NCBI RefSeq assembly: GCF_900626095.1
Contig: NZ_UYZZ01000007.1
Location: 1 to 64,000, forward strand
Direction: 5' to 3'
From: Clostridium rectalis
Lineage (GTDB): Bacteria > Bacillota > Clostridia > Clostridiales > Clostridiaceae
DNA: 64,000 bases
Shown: piece by piece, positions 45,279 through 55,970 of the stretch
How positions within the stretch are numbered: the first letter of the stretch is position 1
Layout: the number at the start of each line of letters is the position of its first letter
Position numbers and translations under genes: made by a program
Notes under the pieces: model-generated
What the model saw: only the letters and a program-made list of their open reading frames with translations
What the model was told of the DNA's origin: nothing
Database searches by the model: none

Positions 45279-46649
45279 TTATTTATTCAGTCCTTTTTTT
45301 GTAACCCAGCCTTCTTTGTTTATCTGCTTTGTTCTTGCAATCGCTAAAGCCTCTTCAGGAACCTCTTTAGTAATAGTTGATCCTGCAGCTATATATGAAT
45401 TGTCATTTATTTTTATAGGCGAAACTAAGTTTGCATTGCAACCTATAAACACATTATCCCCTATAATTGTTTTATTTTTTGTCTTGCCATCATAATTAAC
45501 AACTACAGTACCACAACCAAAGTTGCATTTTTCTCCTACTTCTGCATCCCCTATATATGTTAAATGTGATACCTTAGTATTATCTTTAATAGTAGATTTT
45601 TTAACTTCTACAAAATCTCCTATTCTAACATGTTTACCTATATTGCTCTCTGGTCTTATGTATGCAAAAGGGCCTACTGTTGTATTTTCACCTATATTAC
45701 TTTCTAAAATAACAGAGTTTTGTACAATTACATTTTTGGCAATAATACTATCCTTTATCCTAGAGCTTGGATATAAAACACAGCCTTCCCCAATAACACT
45801 CTTCCCTTCAATTACATTATTAGGATATATTATGGTATCATTTCCTATAACAACATCTGAATCTATGTAAGTACTGTCAGGATCTATCAATGTTACTCCA
45901 TTTTCCATATGTTTTAAATTTATTCTTTTTCTCATTATTTTCTCAACCTCTGCAAGTTGAACTCTAGAATTTATTCCCATAGTTTCTTCAAATTCTACTG
46001 GTATAGCTCCAATTTTTTTACCATCATTTTTTAATATCTCTATGACATCTGTTAAATAATACTCACCTTGACAATTATTGTTAGATAATTTTTCTAAAGC
46101 AACTAAAAGAGCTTCTACATCGAAACAGTACATACCTGCATTTAATTCTCTAACCTCTAATTCATCTTTTGAGCAATCTTTATGCTCTACAATTTTTTTT
46201 ACTTCTCCATTACATTCTCTTATTATTCTGCCATATCCATAGGGATTTTCTACTATTGAAGTGAGAATAGTTGCAGTGAAATTATTATCTTCATGAAAAG
46301 CTATTAACTTTTTTACTATATCTGCTGTTATTAAAGGTGCATCTCCATTAAATATAGCAACTGTACCTTTTTTACTTTTTAAAAATTCTTTAGCACATTT
46401 AACTGCATGCCCTGTACCTAATTGTGTATCTTGAAGTGAGTAAGAAACATTTTTTGAGCTAGTATTTACCTTTACCTTTTCAGCTCCTGTTCCTATTATT
46501 ATGTTTATATCTTCAACGCCGCCTTCTCTTAACGTGTCTATAACATGATTAACCATCTCTTTACCGCATACTTTGTGTAGTACCTTCGGTATAACAGATT
46601 TCATTCTTTTTCCTTTTCCTGCTGCCAATATTACAGCACAATTATACAT
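45279..46649 (-). CDS. glmU: Bifunctional GlcN-1-P acetyltransferase and GlcNAc-1-P uridyltransferase
   Basis: 456 residues. The N-terminal uridyltransferase domain starts with [13 protein letters not shown], and the C-terminal left-handed beta-helix acetyltransferase shows the hexapeptide repeats from about 250 onwards. Makes UDP-GlcNAc for peptidoglycan. Confidence 0.97.
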   Translation of the reverse strand: MYNCAVILAAGKGKRMKSVIPKVLHKVCGKEMVNHVIDTLREGGVEDINIIIGTGAEKVKVNTSSKNVSYSLQDTQLGTGHAVKCAKEFLKSKKGTVAIFNGDAPLITADIVKKLIAFHEDNNFTATILTSIVENPYGYGRIIRECNGEVKKIVEHKDCSKDELEVRELNAGMYCFDVEALLVALEKLSNNNCQGEYYLTDVIEILKNDGKKIGAIPVEFEETMGINSRVQLAEVEKIMRKRINLKHMENGVTLIDPDSTYIDSDVVIGNDTIIYPNNVIEGKSVIGEGCVLYPSSRIKDSIIAKNVIVQNSVILESNIGENTTVGPFAYIRPESNIGKHVRIGDFVEVKKSTIKDNTKVSHLTYIGDAEVGEKCNFGCGTVVVNYDGKTKNKTIIGDNVFIGCNANLVSPIKINDNSYIAAGSTITKEVPEEALAIARTKQINKEGWVTKKGLNK

Positions 46650-46799
46650 TTAACCACCTCTTTATGGGTACATATTTACATAATTCTGCTTTTTGATTTA
46701 AAAATCATCCTATACTATTATATTTTATATATATTATATTTTCAACCTAAAGCCTAATTTTCAGAAAATTCATCACAATAAACTTTCTTTTATCCAAAG

Positions 46800-46830
46800 A
46801 AAAAACCCTCACATAAGTGAAGGATTTTTT
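46800..46830 (-). terminator. spoVG terminator
   Basis: CCTTCAC/GTGAGGG hairpin flanked by A- and T-runs, after the spoVG stop; works in both directions. Confidence 0.8.
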
Positions 46831-46857
46831 AAAACTGTGAAGTATCCCTACTTCATT

Positions 46858-47187
<330 letters not shown>

Positions 47188-47246
47188 CTACGCTTTGTAA
47201 TTTTCCTTCTAAACTTTTAAAAAAATCGTAAAATTTTTAGAAAATT

Positions 47247-48065
47247 TTATAATTTGAGTCTTTCAGAAGGATTTAAAATCGCATTGTTATTATCATCCAA
47301 TCCATTAAACTCTACTATAGATACATAATCATTGACCAACTTCTTTTTAATTTCTGTGTTATCAACTAATACACCCATACCTACAAGTGTACTATTAAAT
47401 TCCTTTAAAAGATCTATTATGCCAAAAGCAGTACCTCCAGCCTTCATAAAATCATCTATAAAAACACAATTACTACCACTTTTAATAGCTCTTTTTGGAA
47501 GAGTCATATTCTGTATTCTATTTGTAGAACCTGATACATAATTAATGCTAACTGTCGGACCCTCTGTAACCTTGCTTTCTCTTCTAACCACTACAAGTTG
47601 TACTCCAAGCATTCTAGCTACTTCATAAGCTAAAGGTATACCTTTAGTTTCAACTGTTATAACATAATCTACATGTACTTTATTAAAGGAAGATGCTAAT
47701 ATAGTTCCTGCTTTGTGTATTATATCCGGATTAAACATTAAATCCGTAACGTAGAGAAAGTTTCCTGGTATTATTCTTTCTCTATCTTTTAAAATAATAC
47801 ATAATTCTTCGGTAAATTTTATTCTTTCTTCGTTAGAAATACCACAAACGTATTTTATCCCACCTGCAGCTCCAGAAATAGTTTCAATTTTCCCCATAGA
47901 TAATTTATTAAGCATATCCTTTATTGGAATTAAATCTTCACTTATGGTGGATTTAGCCGCATTGAATTTTTCTGTAAATCTATTAAGGTTTATAACCTTA
48001 TTAGGATTTTCTATTAACATTTTTGTTATTGCTGATACTCTTTGATTTCTTGTAAACTTTTCCAT
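47247..48065 (-). CDS. purR: Purine operon repressor, PurR (Bacillus type)
   Basis: 272 residues: N-terminal winged helix (KFTRNQRVSAITKMLIENP) and a phosphoribosyltransferase-like domain with the PRPP motif VFIDDFMKAGGTAFG. PRPP relieves repression of purine genes in relatives. It is transcribed away from murC. Confidence 0.94.
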   Translation of the reverse strand: MEKFTRNQRVSAITKMLIENPNKVINLNRFTEKFNAAKSTISEDLIPIKDMLNKLSMGKIETISGAAGGIKYVCGISNEERIKFTEELCIILKDRERIIPGNFLYVTDLMFNPDIIHKAGTILASSFNKVHVDYVITVETKGIPLAYEVARMLGVQLVVVRRESKVTEGPTVSINYVSGSTNRIQNMTLPKRAIKSGSNCVFIDDFMKAGGTAFGIIDLLKEFNSTLVGMGVLVDNTEIKKKLVNDYVSIVEFNGLDDNNNAILNPSERLKL

Positions 48066-48255
48066 TTCATCACCTATCTATATAAATTACGAATTATTTT
48101 ATCAAAAAAACATCTTATTATTCATATTCTATTCTAAAACATTAATATAATCAATACTTAGTAGTATAAATATAATATAAATAATATTTTCTGTGTTTTT
48201 TTACCTGACTTTTGTATATAATTATTAAATGGAGCTAATTTATAAGGAGTTGATA

Positions 48256-49635
48256 ATGTTGTTACTTGATTTTATAAAAGATAAAAATAAACCCATACAT
48301 TTTATCGGTATTGGCGGAATAAGTATGAGTGGATTAGCTGAAATACTCTTAGAAAAAGGTTATAAAGTTAGTGGCTCAGATATGAATGAGTCTAATACCA
48401 CTAATAAACTTACTAAAATGGGCGCTGAAATTTTTATAGGTCATAATAAAAATAACATAAAAGACCCATCATTGGTTGTTTATACTGCGGCTATATCAAA
48501 AGATAATCCTGAATTAATAAAAGCTTTAGACTCTAAAATACCTACCATGGATAGAGCAGAGTTTTTAGGTCAATTAATGAAAGGTCATAAATTTAATATT
48601 GCTATATCAGGAACTCACGGAAAGACAACTACTACATCAATGATGTCACATATAAGCATAAAATCAGACTTAGATCCTACAATATTAGTAGGAGGACAGC
48701 TAGATATTATAGATGGCAATGTTAGAACAGGTCAAAGTGAATATTTTATAACAGAGGCTTGTGAATATAAGGCTTCTTTTCTTAAATTTTTCCCTTATAT
48801 TGGAGTTATATTAAATATAGATGCAGATCACTTAGACTACTATAAGGACATAGAAGATATACAAAACACATTTTCAAAATTTGTTCAGCTTATCCCAGAG
48901 CATGGTTATCTAGTTGCTAATCTTGATGATGAAAAAATGGGTAAAGTTATAGATTCAGCCAAATGTAATGTACTTACCTATGGAATAAATAAAGGAGATA
49001 TTAAAGCTACCAATATAAAATTTAATGATAAAGGTTGTGCATCTTTTGATGTATTAAGAAATAGTAATAAGCTTTTCTCAGTAAACTTAAATGTTCCTGG
49101 GACACATAATATACTAAATTCTTTAGCTAGTATATGTACATCACTAATATTAAATGTAAGTTCTGAATTTATTATTGAGGGACTTGAAAGCTTTTATGGT
49201 ACACATAGAAGATTTGAACTTAAAGGAGTAAAAAACGGTGTCACCGTTATAGATGATTATGCTCATCATCCAACTGAAATCGAAGCTACCTTAAATGCAG
49301 TTCAAAACTATCCACACAAAAAAATATTTTGTGTTTTTCAGCCCCATACTTATTCCAGAACTATTAGCCTTTTTAATGAATTTACTCAGTGCTTTCATGG
49401 TATAGATGAATTAATTTTAGCAGATATATATGCTGCCAGAGAAAAAGATACAGGCGTTGTTAGTTCAACTTCTTTAGGTGATAAAATAAGAAAATATAAT
49501 ATAAAGTGTTTAAATATCCATAGCTTTGAAGACATAGTTGATTATATAGAAGAAAATATGTCTAGCGGTGATGTTCTTCTTACAGTAGGCGCCGGAGATG
49601 TATATAAAATCGGGGAAATGTTTTTAAGAAAATAA
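48256..49635 (+). CDS. murC: UDP-N-acetylmuramate:L-alanine ligase
   Basis: 459 residues from the ATG at 48256, behind AAGGAGTTGATA; an ATG 27 bases upstream lacks a ribosome site. N-terminal [21 protein letters not shown] loop [14 protein letters not shown], and [14 protein letters not shown] are MurC signatures. Adds L-alanine to UDP-MurNAc. Confidence 0.97.
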   Translation: MLLLDFIKDKNKPIHFIGIGGISMSGLAEILLEKGYKVSGSDMNESNTTNKLTKMGAEIFIGHNKNNIKDPSLVVYTAAISKDNPELIKALDSKIPTMDRAEFLGQLMKGHKFNIAISGTHGKTTTTSMMSHISIKSDLDPTILVGGQLDIIDGNVRTGQSEYFITEACEYKASFLKFFPYIGVILNIDADHLDYYKDIEDIQNTFSKFVQLIPEHGYLVANLDDEKMGKVIDSAKCNVLTYGINKGDIKATNIKFNDKGCASFDVLRNSNKLFSVNLNVPGTHNILNSLASICTSLILNVSSEFIIEGLESFYGTHRRFELKGVKNGVTVIDDYAHHPTEIEATLNAVQNYPHKKIFCVFQPHTYSRTISLFNEFTQCFHGIDELILADIYAAREKDTGVVSSTSLGDKIRKYNIKCLNIHSFEDIVDYIEENMSSGDVLLTVGAGDVYKIGEMFLRK

Positions 49636-49705
49636 TTTTATAGTATTTGTGTAAAACACCTCTATTATGGTAACACTAAGTTATATAAATAGGAGGTGTT
49701 TTAAC

Positions 49706-50017
49706 TTGAAGAACTTCTTAATATCATCACTAGCAAACTTAGTTTTAATATTTATATCATATTTTTTATTTAGAAACATAATAAGTGGTCCTACTCGTCA
49801 CAAACTTTATGAAAAAATGTTTAGTTCAATGTCAAAATTTATAATATATGTATTTATAATTACAGTTGCTATTACTGGTCTTACAGCTCTTATATTATAT
49901 AAAACTAGTTTAGTTCCTTATATAAACATAATAGCACCTGCCTTAGTTTCTATATTAGTTGGATTTATTATGTCCACTGTTCCAACTAGAGGTAAAGGCG
50001 ATAAAGATAAAGCTTAA
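49706..50017 (+). CDS. Small membrane protein, unknown
   Basis: 103 residues from the TTG at 49706, 7 bases after AGGAGGTG. Three membrane segments (about 5-22, 42-62, 70-92) and a charged tail. I do not recognise the family. It follows murC by about 70 bases on the same strand and may be in its transcript. Confidence 0.7.
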   Translation: MKNFLISSLANLVLIFISYFLFRNIISGPTRHKLYEKMFSSMSKFIIYVFIITVAITGLTALILYKTSLVPYINIIAPALVSILVGFIMSTVPTRGKGDKDKA

Positions 50018-50066
50018 TTTACTATTGCTTTTTCTACTAGGATAAATTATAATAATATTTGTCCTT

Positions 50067-50142
50067 CGGGGTGTGGCGCAGATGGGAGCGCGCGTGGTTT
50101 GGGACCATGAGGTCGCAGGTTCAATCCCTGTCACCCCGACCA
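50067..50142 (+). tRNA. tRNA-Pro (TGG), CCA encoded
   Basis: 76 bases, acceptor CGGGGTG/CACCCCG, anticodon loop TTTGGGA giving TGG. Confidence 0.96.
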
Positions 50143-50143
50143 A

Positions 50144-50177
50144 AACAATTTACTTATATAAGTAAATTGTTTTTTTA
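50144..50177 (+). terminator. Terminator of tRNA-Pro(TGG)
   Basis: Perfect 13-bp arms AACAATTTACTTA and TAAGTAAATTGTT with a run of Ts. Confidence 0.9.
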
Positions 50178-50238
50178 TTGTATTTAAATTTATAAAAGCC
50201 ATAACTCTTGTTATGACTTTTATAAAGGCAAAAACAAT

Positions 50239-50595
50239 TTAATTTTTGCCTAATTCTTCTAAATATATATCCAATTCTTCTTCTATTAGTTTGTTATTAA
50301 AAGACTCCTCCACTTTATTTATCCTCTCTTTATTCACTACATCAACAGAATTATTAAGAATATAACCTAATGCAATTAAACATGTACTATAAAACAAATA
50401 AGGTGTTACCCCTGATAAATAATAATTAATAATGTCTAATATCTGTTTTTTTATTTCAAGTCCACCCTTTACTAGATTTGACACATATCTATATGACATA
50501 TAAACATTAAATATAGCACAAATTATCATAACTGTTCCCATAAAATATGTTATAACTGTTAATTTTGAAATATTAATTATTTTGCTTTTCCTCAT
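50239..50595 (-). CDS. Small membrane protein, unknown
   Basis: 118 residues with two membrane segments (about 12-32 and 62-80) and an acidic coiled tail (EESFNNKLIEEELDIYLEE). Start ATG behind GAGGATATT. I do not recognise it. It is inverted between two tRNA-Pro genes; hairpins at 50191-50250 close its transcript. The upstream gap to 50867 holds only AT-rich sequence. Confidence 0.65.
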   Translation of the reverse strand: MRKSKIINISKLTVITYFMGTVMIICAIFNVYMSYRYVSNLVKGGLEIKKQILDIINYYLSGVTPYLFYSTCLIALGYILNNSVDVVNKERINKVEESFNNKLIEEELDIYLEELGKN

Positions 50596-50867
50596 AATAT
50601 CCTCCTCATAAATATAGCCTTTTTAATGCTATTTATTTTTTAAACTTACTTTTTAACCTTGCCTTTTGCTTTAAAGTACCTCCATTCAATTTTTTATACA
50701 AATATAATAACAAAAGTTATGTTAATCTACTGTTAAGCTAATATAAACTTTTTAGAAAATTTATTAATACTGCCTATACTTTTAAATGTATTCATGCACC
50801 AGTTAAATTTAATTACATATTATTCATATATTGTTTTTATATTGAAATAAATATATAATAACTATAT

Positions 50868-50943
50868 CGGGGTGTAGCGCAGTTGGTAGCGCATATGGTT
50901 CGGGACCATAAGGCCGCAAGTTCAAATCTTGTCACCCCGACCA
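50868..50943 (+). tRNA. tRNA-Pro (CGG), CCA encoded
   Basis: 76 bases, same acceptor stem as the other tRNA-Pro, anticodon loop TTCGGGA giving CGG. A dedicated CGG tRNA-Pro is a luxury in such an AT-rich genome, since TGG can read CCG weakly. Confidence 0.95.
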
Positions 50944-50974
50944 GAATAAATAATAATAAAGATTAACATACTAT

Positions 50975-50999
50975 AAAGTGGGTATACATAATCCACTTT
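50975..50999 (+). terminator. Terminator of tRNA-Pro(CGG)
   Basis: Arms AAAGTGG and CCACTTT followed by TATTTATTTTA. Confidence 0.75.
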
Positions 51000-51042
51000 T
51001 ATTTATTTTATACATTTTAAAAATTAATGGAGGTACAAAGCT

Positions 51043-52389
51043 ATGAACAAAAAATATAGAGAGCTTTTTAAAAATTTAGTTAAATGGTATTATAATGATG
51101 ACTTTGACTCTAAAATACATACTATGCTTCAAGATCCTAATATTAATAAAGAAGAATTGGCCCAAGTTATATCCAGTCTCTGCGGAGTTGAAGTTAACTT
51201 TAGTGATAATTACCTAAATGACCTAAAAACTGCTCTTGATAACTATAAATCTGCTAAAAAAATTATAACTAAATTGCATAACTGTTCAGCTAATTGTTCT
51301 ACTAATTCAAAAGAAACCATCTGTCAAAAATCTTGTCCTTTTAATGCCTTAGTAAGAAATGATAACGATAATAAAATTTATATAAATGAAGAAATCTGTT
51401 TAGATTGTGGTACATGTATTGAAAGTTGCCCTAATGGCGGAATATTAGAAAAATCAGAATTTATCCCCCTTATTAATCTATTAAAAAGTAATAATACTAT
51501 TATAGCTGCAGTTGCCCCTGCGATAATTGGTCAGTTTGGGGATCATGTCACTATTAATCAATTAAGAACAGCATTCAAAAAATTGGGATTTACCGATATG
51601 GTAGAAATAGCTTTTTTTGCTGATATGTTAACATTAAAAGAATCAGTTGAATATAATCATTTTGTAAATAACGAAAAAGATTTTATGATTACATCTTGTT
51701 GTTGCCCTATGTGGGTTGGAATGTTAAAAAGAGTCTATGATGATTTAGTAAAATATGTTTCCCCCTCTGTATCCCCTATGATAGCCGCAGGAAGAGTTTT
51801 AAAAGAACTAGATCCTAACTGTAAAGTAGTTTTTATTGGTCCTTGTGTTGCTAAAAAAGCAGAAGCTAAAGAAAAGGATTTAATAGGTGATATAGACTTT
51901 GTACTAACATTTACAGAAGTTAAAGATATATTCGATACATTTAGCATACATCCTAATGAATTAGAGGAAGACGTGGCCTCTGAATATGCATCTAGAGGCG
52001 GAAGACTATATGCCCGAACAGGTGGAGTATCTATAGCCGTAAGTGAGGCTATTGAAAAATTATTTCCAGACAAATTCAAACTTTTAAAAACTACACAAGC
52101 AAATGGAGTAAAAGAGTGTAAGGAACTACTTACAAATATCAAGGATGGTAAAATTTCAGCTAATTTTATAGAAGGAATGGGATGTGTTGGTGGATGTGTT
52201 GGTGGCCCTAAATCCCTCTTAGACAAAGACCTTGGTAAAAAGGCTGTTAATATATTTGCAGAAAACTCTAATATAAAAGTCTCTGTGGATAGCAACTGTA
52301 TGAAAGAAATACTTCATAAAATTAATATAAACTCAATAGACGACTTTAATTCTAAAGAAAAGATAGATATATTTGAAAGAGAATTTTAA
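51043..52389 (+). CDS. Monomeric [FeFe] hydrogenase, group B-like
   Basis: 448 residues. N-terminal cysteine-rich part with two 4Fe-4S patterns (C81, C85, C94, C98 and C119-x2-C122-x2-C125-x3-C129-P). The H-cluster domain has L1 TSCCCPMW (217-224), L2 GPCVAKKAE (266-274) and L3 EGMGCVGGCVGG (377-388). These differ from the textbook group A forms (TSCCPxW, MPCxxKxxE) and fit the smaller group B enzymes of clostridia. Reversible H2 production from ferredoxin is the expected activity, but group B enzymes are poorly characterised. Confidence 0.9.
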   Translation: MNKKYRELFKNLVKWYYNDDFDSKIHTMLQDPNINKEELAQVISSLCGVEVNFSDNYLNDLKTALDNYKSAKKIITKLHNCSANCSTNSKETICQKSCPFNALVRNDNDNKIYINEEICLDCGTCIESCPNGGILEKSEFIPLINLLKSNNTIIAAVAPAIIGQFGDHVTINQLRTAFKKLGFTDMVEIAFFADMLTLKESVEYNHFVNNEKDFMITSCCCPMWVGMLKRVYDDLVKYVSPSVSPMIAAGRVLKELDPNCKVVFIGPCVAKKAEAKEKDLIGDIDFVLTFTEVKDIFDTFSIHPNELEEDVASEYASRGGRLYARTGGVSIAVSEAIEKLFPDKFKLLKTTQANGVKECKELLTNIKDGKISANFIEGMGCVGGCVGGPKSLLDKDLGKKAVNIFAENSNIKVSVDSNCMKEILHKININSIDDFNSKEKIDIFEREF

Positions 52390-52409
52390 AATATAAACTT
52401 AGTATAACA

Positions 52410-52446
52410 AAAGCACTATGACTATAATAATATATCATAGTGCTTT
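52410..52446 (+). terminator. Hydrogenase gene terminator
   Basis: Perfect 12-bp arms AAAGCACTATGA and TCATAGTGCTTT after the stop; it also lies downstream of the convergent PBP gene. Confidence 0.85.
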
Positions 52447-52483
52447 GCTTATTTTTATTCAAAACCCTTATAAGCACTTATAC

Positions 52484-54481
52484 TTACTTTTTAAGATAAT
52501 ATTCCATTATATTCTTAACTTTAGGGGTTACAAAATGACTCCCTCCCCTATCTTTCACATTTTCTATAATCATGGATAAGGCTATTTTGGAATTGTCTGT
52601 ATTCACTCCTACAAACCAACCATTTTCAGTGCCCAATGTATCATCTTGAGTTTTCTTTATCTCTGCAGTACCAGTTTTACCTGCTATATTTATACCAGGT
52701 ATTTTAATGTCTGACGCAGTTCCATCAGAATCATTTATAACAGATAAAAATCCATCTATTAATATATTTACATTCTCCTTTTTGATTGCTTTTTTCCATA
52801 ACTTAGCCTCAGTATTCTCAGTTATATTTAATCTTGGCTTCATTATATTACCTTCATTACCTAGTGCACTATAAGCCAATGCTATATGAAGAGGTGATAC
52901 AAGTATTTGACCCTGTCCATAACCAGTATCTGCTAAAAGTATACCCTCATCTATGTTACCTTTATTTGCTACCTGAGTTTGGTCTATTGGATATTCAAAA
53001 TCCAATTTTTCTCCAATGCCAAAACCATTGACACCCTCTATAAATTTAGCACTACCTAAATCCAACGCTACCTTGGCAAAATATATATTGTCAGAGTATT
53101 TAATTGATTCCTTTAGCGTTATTGCCTTTCCATGATCCTTTACTCTAGTAACACTATATCCGCCCCAAGATGAATCCTTTTGCCAACTCTTACCCTTAAT
53201 ATCCACAGGGACTTTGGGATTTATTAAACCATTATTAAGTCCGATTGAAGCTGTAATTAACTTAATAGTAGACCCTGGAGAATAAACATCGTTAAATCTA
53301 TTATTAAACTGTGAATTGTTACTTTGTTGAAAAATTTCTTTCTGTGTCCTTGATGTATATGTTACAAAAATATTAGGATCATAAGAAGGTGAACTTACCA
53401 TAGCTAAAACCTCTCCAGTTTTAGGATTTACAGCAGTACTTGCTCCTTTTTCACTATCCATTTCACTATAAATTTTCTTTTGCAAATTTAAATCTATTGA
53501 CAACTTAATGTTTTGCCCATTCACTGCATCTTTTTTACCTATATCAATTTTTTTATTTCCTCTTTCTATATATATATAACCACCGTCTTCACCTTTAAGC
53601 CTCTCTTCATAGACACTTTCTAACCCCATTTTCCCAATTAAACTATTTGAATTATATCCCTTATTTTTATTTTTTTCTAATTCTTCTTTTGTAATAGGTC
53701 CTATATAACCTATTAGACTACCTATCGCTTCCCCCCCATTATAAACTCTAGAGTTTTTATCATTTATAAGAATCCCCTTAATTTGTAGAAGCATGTTGAT
53801 TTTCTCCCTGTCTGTATTAAGTAAATCAACAATAGGCACAAAGTGTTCTGGGTTTTTACTTCTTTTTAATTTATCTGTAATATATGATTCACTAATATCA
53901 AGTATTGAAGCAATCTTATTTACCTTAAGTTTTTCATCCTCTCCTTGAAACTTTGAAGGATAAATTCCAACTGTTTTTACTGTATCATTAGTAGCCAACG
54001 GTATTCCAAATCTATCTAATATATTACCCCTTTTAGCATAATATTTTTCAGCTCTTATGCTATCTTTATCATTCATTTCAGGAAAAATCAAAGATTCATC
54101 CCATTTTACCTTGTAATCCTTATTTTCTTTTACAAGCTTAACATTATAACCCTTTATATTTAGCTTCCCTGCAATGGTATTCATAGTAAGTGTAAAAGGT
54201 ATCTCTAAAGATTTATCTGATTTTTCCTTATTATTAATTATGGATAAATCTTTTACTTCCATACCAGAGTATATGTTACTATACCTATTAACAAAATTTT
54301 GTTCACTTATATTATTTTTAGATTCCTCTGAAAGCATACTATACATAGACTTATAATCTTTCTTCACCCAAAAATTTTTATACTCGTCAAATGCTTTTTC
54401 AATTTTACTAGTTTTTGAACAAGAAGCTAAAAACAATAATATACTAATTAAACAAATACTAAACAGAAACCTTTTCTTCAT
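52484..54481 (-). CDS. Class B penicillin-binding protein with MecA-like N-terminal domain
   Basis: 665 residues. Lipoprotein-type signal with Cys21 in FLASC, then an NTF2-like MecA N-domain (about 25-135), a dimerisation domain (YYAKRGNILDRFGIPLA onward) and a transpeptidase with S404-TIK, S463-DN and K602-TGT. It cross-links peptidoglycan outside the membrane. The MecA-N architecture is shared with PBP2a and PBP3/PbpC proteins, some of which bind beta-lactams poorly; that trait cannot be read from here. Confidence 0.92.
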   Translation of the reverse strand: MKKRFLFSICLISILLFLASCSKTSKIEKAFDEYKNFWVKKDYKSMYSMLSEESKNNISEQNFVNRYSNIYSGMEVKDLSIINNKEKSDKSLEIPFTLTMNTIAGKLNIKGYNVKLVKENKDYKVKWDESLIFPEMNDKDSIRAEKYYAKRGNILDRFGIPLATNDTVKTVGIYPSKFQGEDEKLKVNKIASILDISESYITDKLKRSKNPEHFVPIVDLLNTDREKINMLLQIKGILINDKNSRVYNGGEAIGSLIGYIGPITKEELEKNKNKGYNSNSLIGKMGLESVYEERLKGEDGGYIYIERGNKKIDIGKKDAVNGQNIKLSIDLNLQKKIYSEMDSEKGASTAVNPKTGEVLAMVSSPSYDPNIFVTYTSRTQKEIFQQSNNSQFNNRFNDVYSPGSTIKLITASIGLNNGLINPKVPVDIKGKSWQKDSSWGGYSVTRVKDHGKAITLKESIKYSDNIYFAKVALDLGSAKFIEGVNGFGIGEKLDFEYPIDQTQVANKGNIDEGILLADTGYGQGQILVSPLHIALAYSALGNEGNIMKPRLNITENTEAKLWKKAIKKENVNILIDGFLSVINDSDGTASDIKIPGINIAGKTGTAEIKKTQDDTLGTENGWFVGVNTDNSKIALSMIIENVKDRGGSHFVTPKVKNIMEYYLKK

Positions 54482-54726
54482 ATTGTACCCCCTATTATAT
54501 ATTAAAAGAATATTAAATCGAATATATAAAAAACTATTGAATATTTTATATAAATAATTTTATCATATATTATTACTACATTTGAAAGCAATTTTTGTAA
54601 ATTAACCTTAAAAAATAATACTTTAAAATATTAATTTTAAATAATCTAAAATACATCCTAATATGATAATATATCTATATGTTATCGTTACATAATTTTA
54701 ACTTATATTAGAAAGGAATGATTATT

Positions 54727-55380
54727 ATGTTAGACGGAATAAAAGCTGCTATATTTGATATGGATGGTACACTAATAGATTCCATGTGGGTGTGGAATAA
54801 AGTAGATATAGAATTTTTAAAAAAGAGAAATATTATTGCTCCTTGTGATTTAAAAAAAGATATCGAATATTTAAATTTTACCGACACAGCAAAATATTTT
54901 AAAAAAAGATTTAATCTATCTGAAAGTATAAAAGATATAAAAAATGAATGGAATAGTATGGCCTTTAAAGAATATGCAAATAACGTTAAGTTAAAACCTG
55001 CTGTTAAGGAATTTTTAAATATACTTAAGGAAAGGAAAATAAAAATAGGACTTGCTACTAGCAATTGTGATTCTTTATTAGAAGTTACTCTAAAAAATAC
55101 CGGTATATATAATTATTTTGACTGCATAACGACTGCGCAGGAAGTAACACGTGGCAAAAACTTCCCTGATATATACTTATTATGTGCTAAAAAGCTAAAA
55201 GTTTCTCCAGAGAATTGTATAGTCTTTGAAGATATTCTTCCTGCAGTATTAGGTGCAAAATCAGCGGGAATGAAGGTAGTTGGAGTACATGATTTATATT
55301 CCGATAATCAAAAGGATGATATTATGAAATTATCAGATTTTTACATTTTTAAATATGATGAAATTACAAATGCAGTTTAA
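54727..55380 (+). CDS. HAD-family phosphatase, beta-phosphoglucomutase-like
   Basis: 217 residues from the ATG at 54727; the ATG at 54718 touches the AAAGGA ribosome site. Catalytic IFDMDGTLIDS (Asp11, Asp13), LATSNCDSLLE, and FEDILPAVLGAKSAGM are the HAD motifs. Acts on a small phosphorylated metabolite; which one is unknown. Confidence 0.9.
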   Translation: MLDGIKAAIFDMDGTLIDSMWVWNKVDIEFLKKRNIIAPCDLKKDIEYLNFTDTAKYFKKRFNLSESIKDIKNEWNSMAFKEYANNVKLKPAVKEFLNILKERKIKIGLATSNCDSLLEVTLKNTGIYNYFDCITTAQEVTRGKNFPDIYLLCAKKLKVSPENCIVFEDILPAVLGAKSAGMKVVGVHDLYSDNQKDDIMKLSDFYIFKYDEITNAV

Positions 55381-55382
55381 CA

Positions 55383-55419
55383 TTTAACACATTGATAAAA
55401 TATTTATCAATGTGTTAAA
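55383..55419 (+). terminator. Terminator after the HAD gene
   Basis: Perfect 17-bp palindrome arms TTTAACACATTGATAAA and its complement, followed by a T-rich tail. Confidence 0.85.
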
Positions 55420-55487
55420 TTTATGTATAGTTTTTTTATTTTTATGAATACAATAATAATAAACAACTATTTTGGAGGAGATTATCC

Positions 55488-55922
55488 TTGCTTGTATTTC
55501 TCTTTATACTTTTAATTTCTGTTTCTGTTTACATTTCTTATTATTTTAATAACAAAATAACCAATCAAAGAAGACAGTTTATCGTATTAAAACGTGAACT
55601 TAACACATTAAAAAACAGGTTGAATAATGAAAAAAGTACTTATAATTCTTTAAATATACAGTATAAATATACATCCCTTAAAAATGGTGTAACATTAAAT
55701 GAATGTCCTTTATATTTATACCCATCAAATACTGCCATAGTTTTATCAACATTAAGAATAAACACATTTATAGAAATTAAAGATAGTGCACAAGTAAATA
55801 ATGAGTTGTGGTATGAAATATCTGTACCTTCTCTTAATCAAATAAACTCTAAAGGTTGGATTAAAGCTATTTATGTAAAACCAAATACCAATATAGAAAG
55901 TTTCAATGAAACAACGCCTTAA
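55488..55922 (+). CDS. Membrane-anchored SH3-like protein
   Basis: 144 residues from the TTG at 55488, 7 bases after GGAGGAG. N-terminal membrane helix (about 2-20), coiled coil (about 25-60), then a beta-rich domain with GVTLNECPLYLYPSNTAIV and WYEISVPSLNQINSKGWIKAIYV, the pattern of bacterial SH3 domains that often bind cell wall. Function unknown. Confidence 0.7.
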   Translation: MLVFLFILLISVSVYISYYFNNKITNQRRQFIVLKRELNTLKNRLNNEKSTYNSLNIQYKYTSLKNGVTLNECPLYLYPSNTAIVLSTLRINTFIEIKDSAQVNNELWYEISVPSLNQINSKGWIKAIYVKPNTNIESFNETTP

Positions 55923-55929
55923 AAAATTT

Positions 55930-55952
55930 AACCTCATGATTATCATGAGGTT
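55930..55952. terminator. Shared terminator between convergent genes
   Basis: AACCTCATGAT and ATCATGAGGTT arms between the SH3-like gene and the comB-like gene. Confidence 0.7.
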
Positions 55953-55970
55953 ATTATATTATTTAATATT

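Noticed and set aside
49955-50143. Minus-strand frame over tRNA-Pro
   Set aside because: It is a shadow of the tRNA and the end of the membrane-protein gene.
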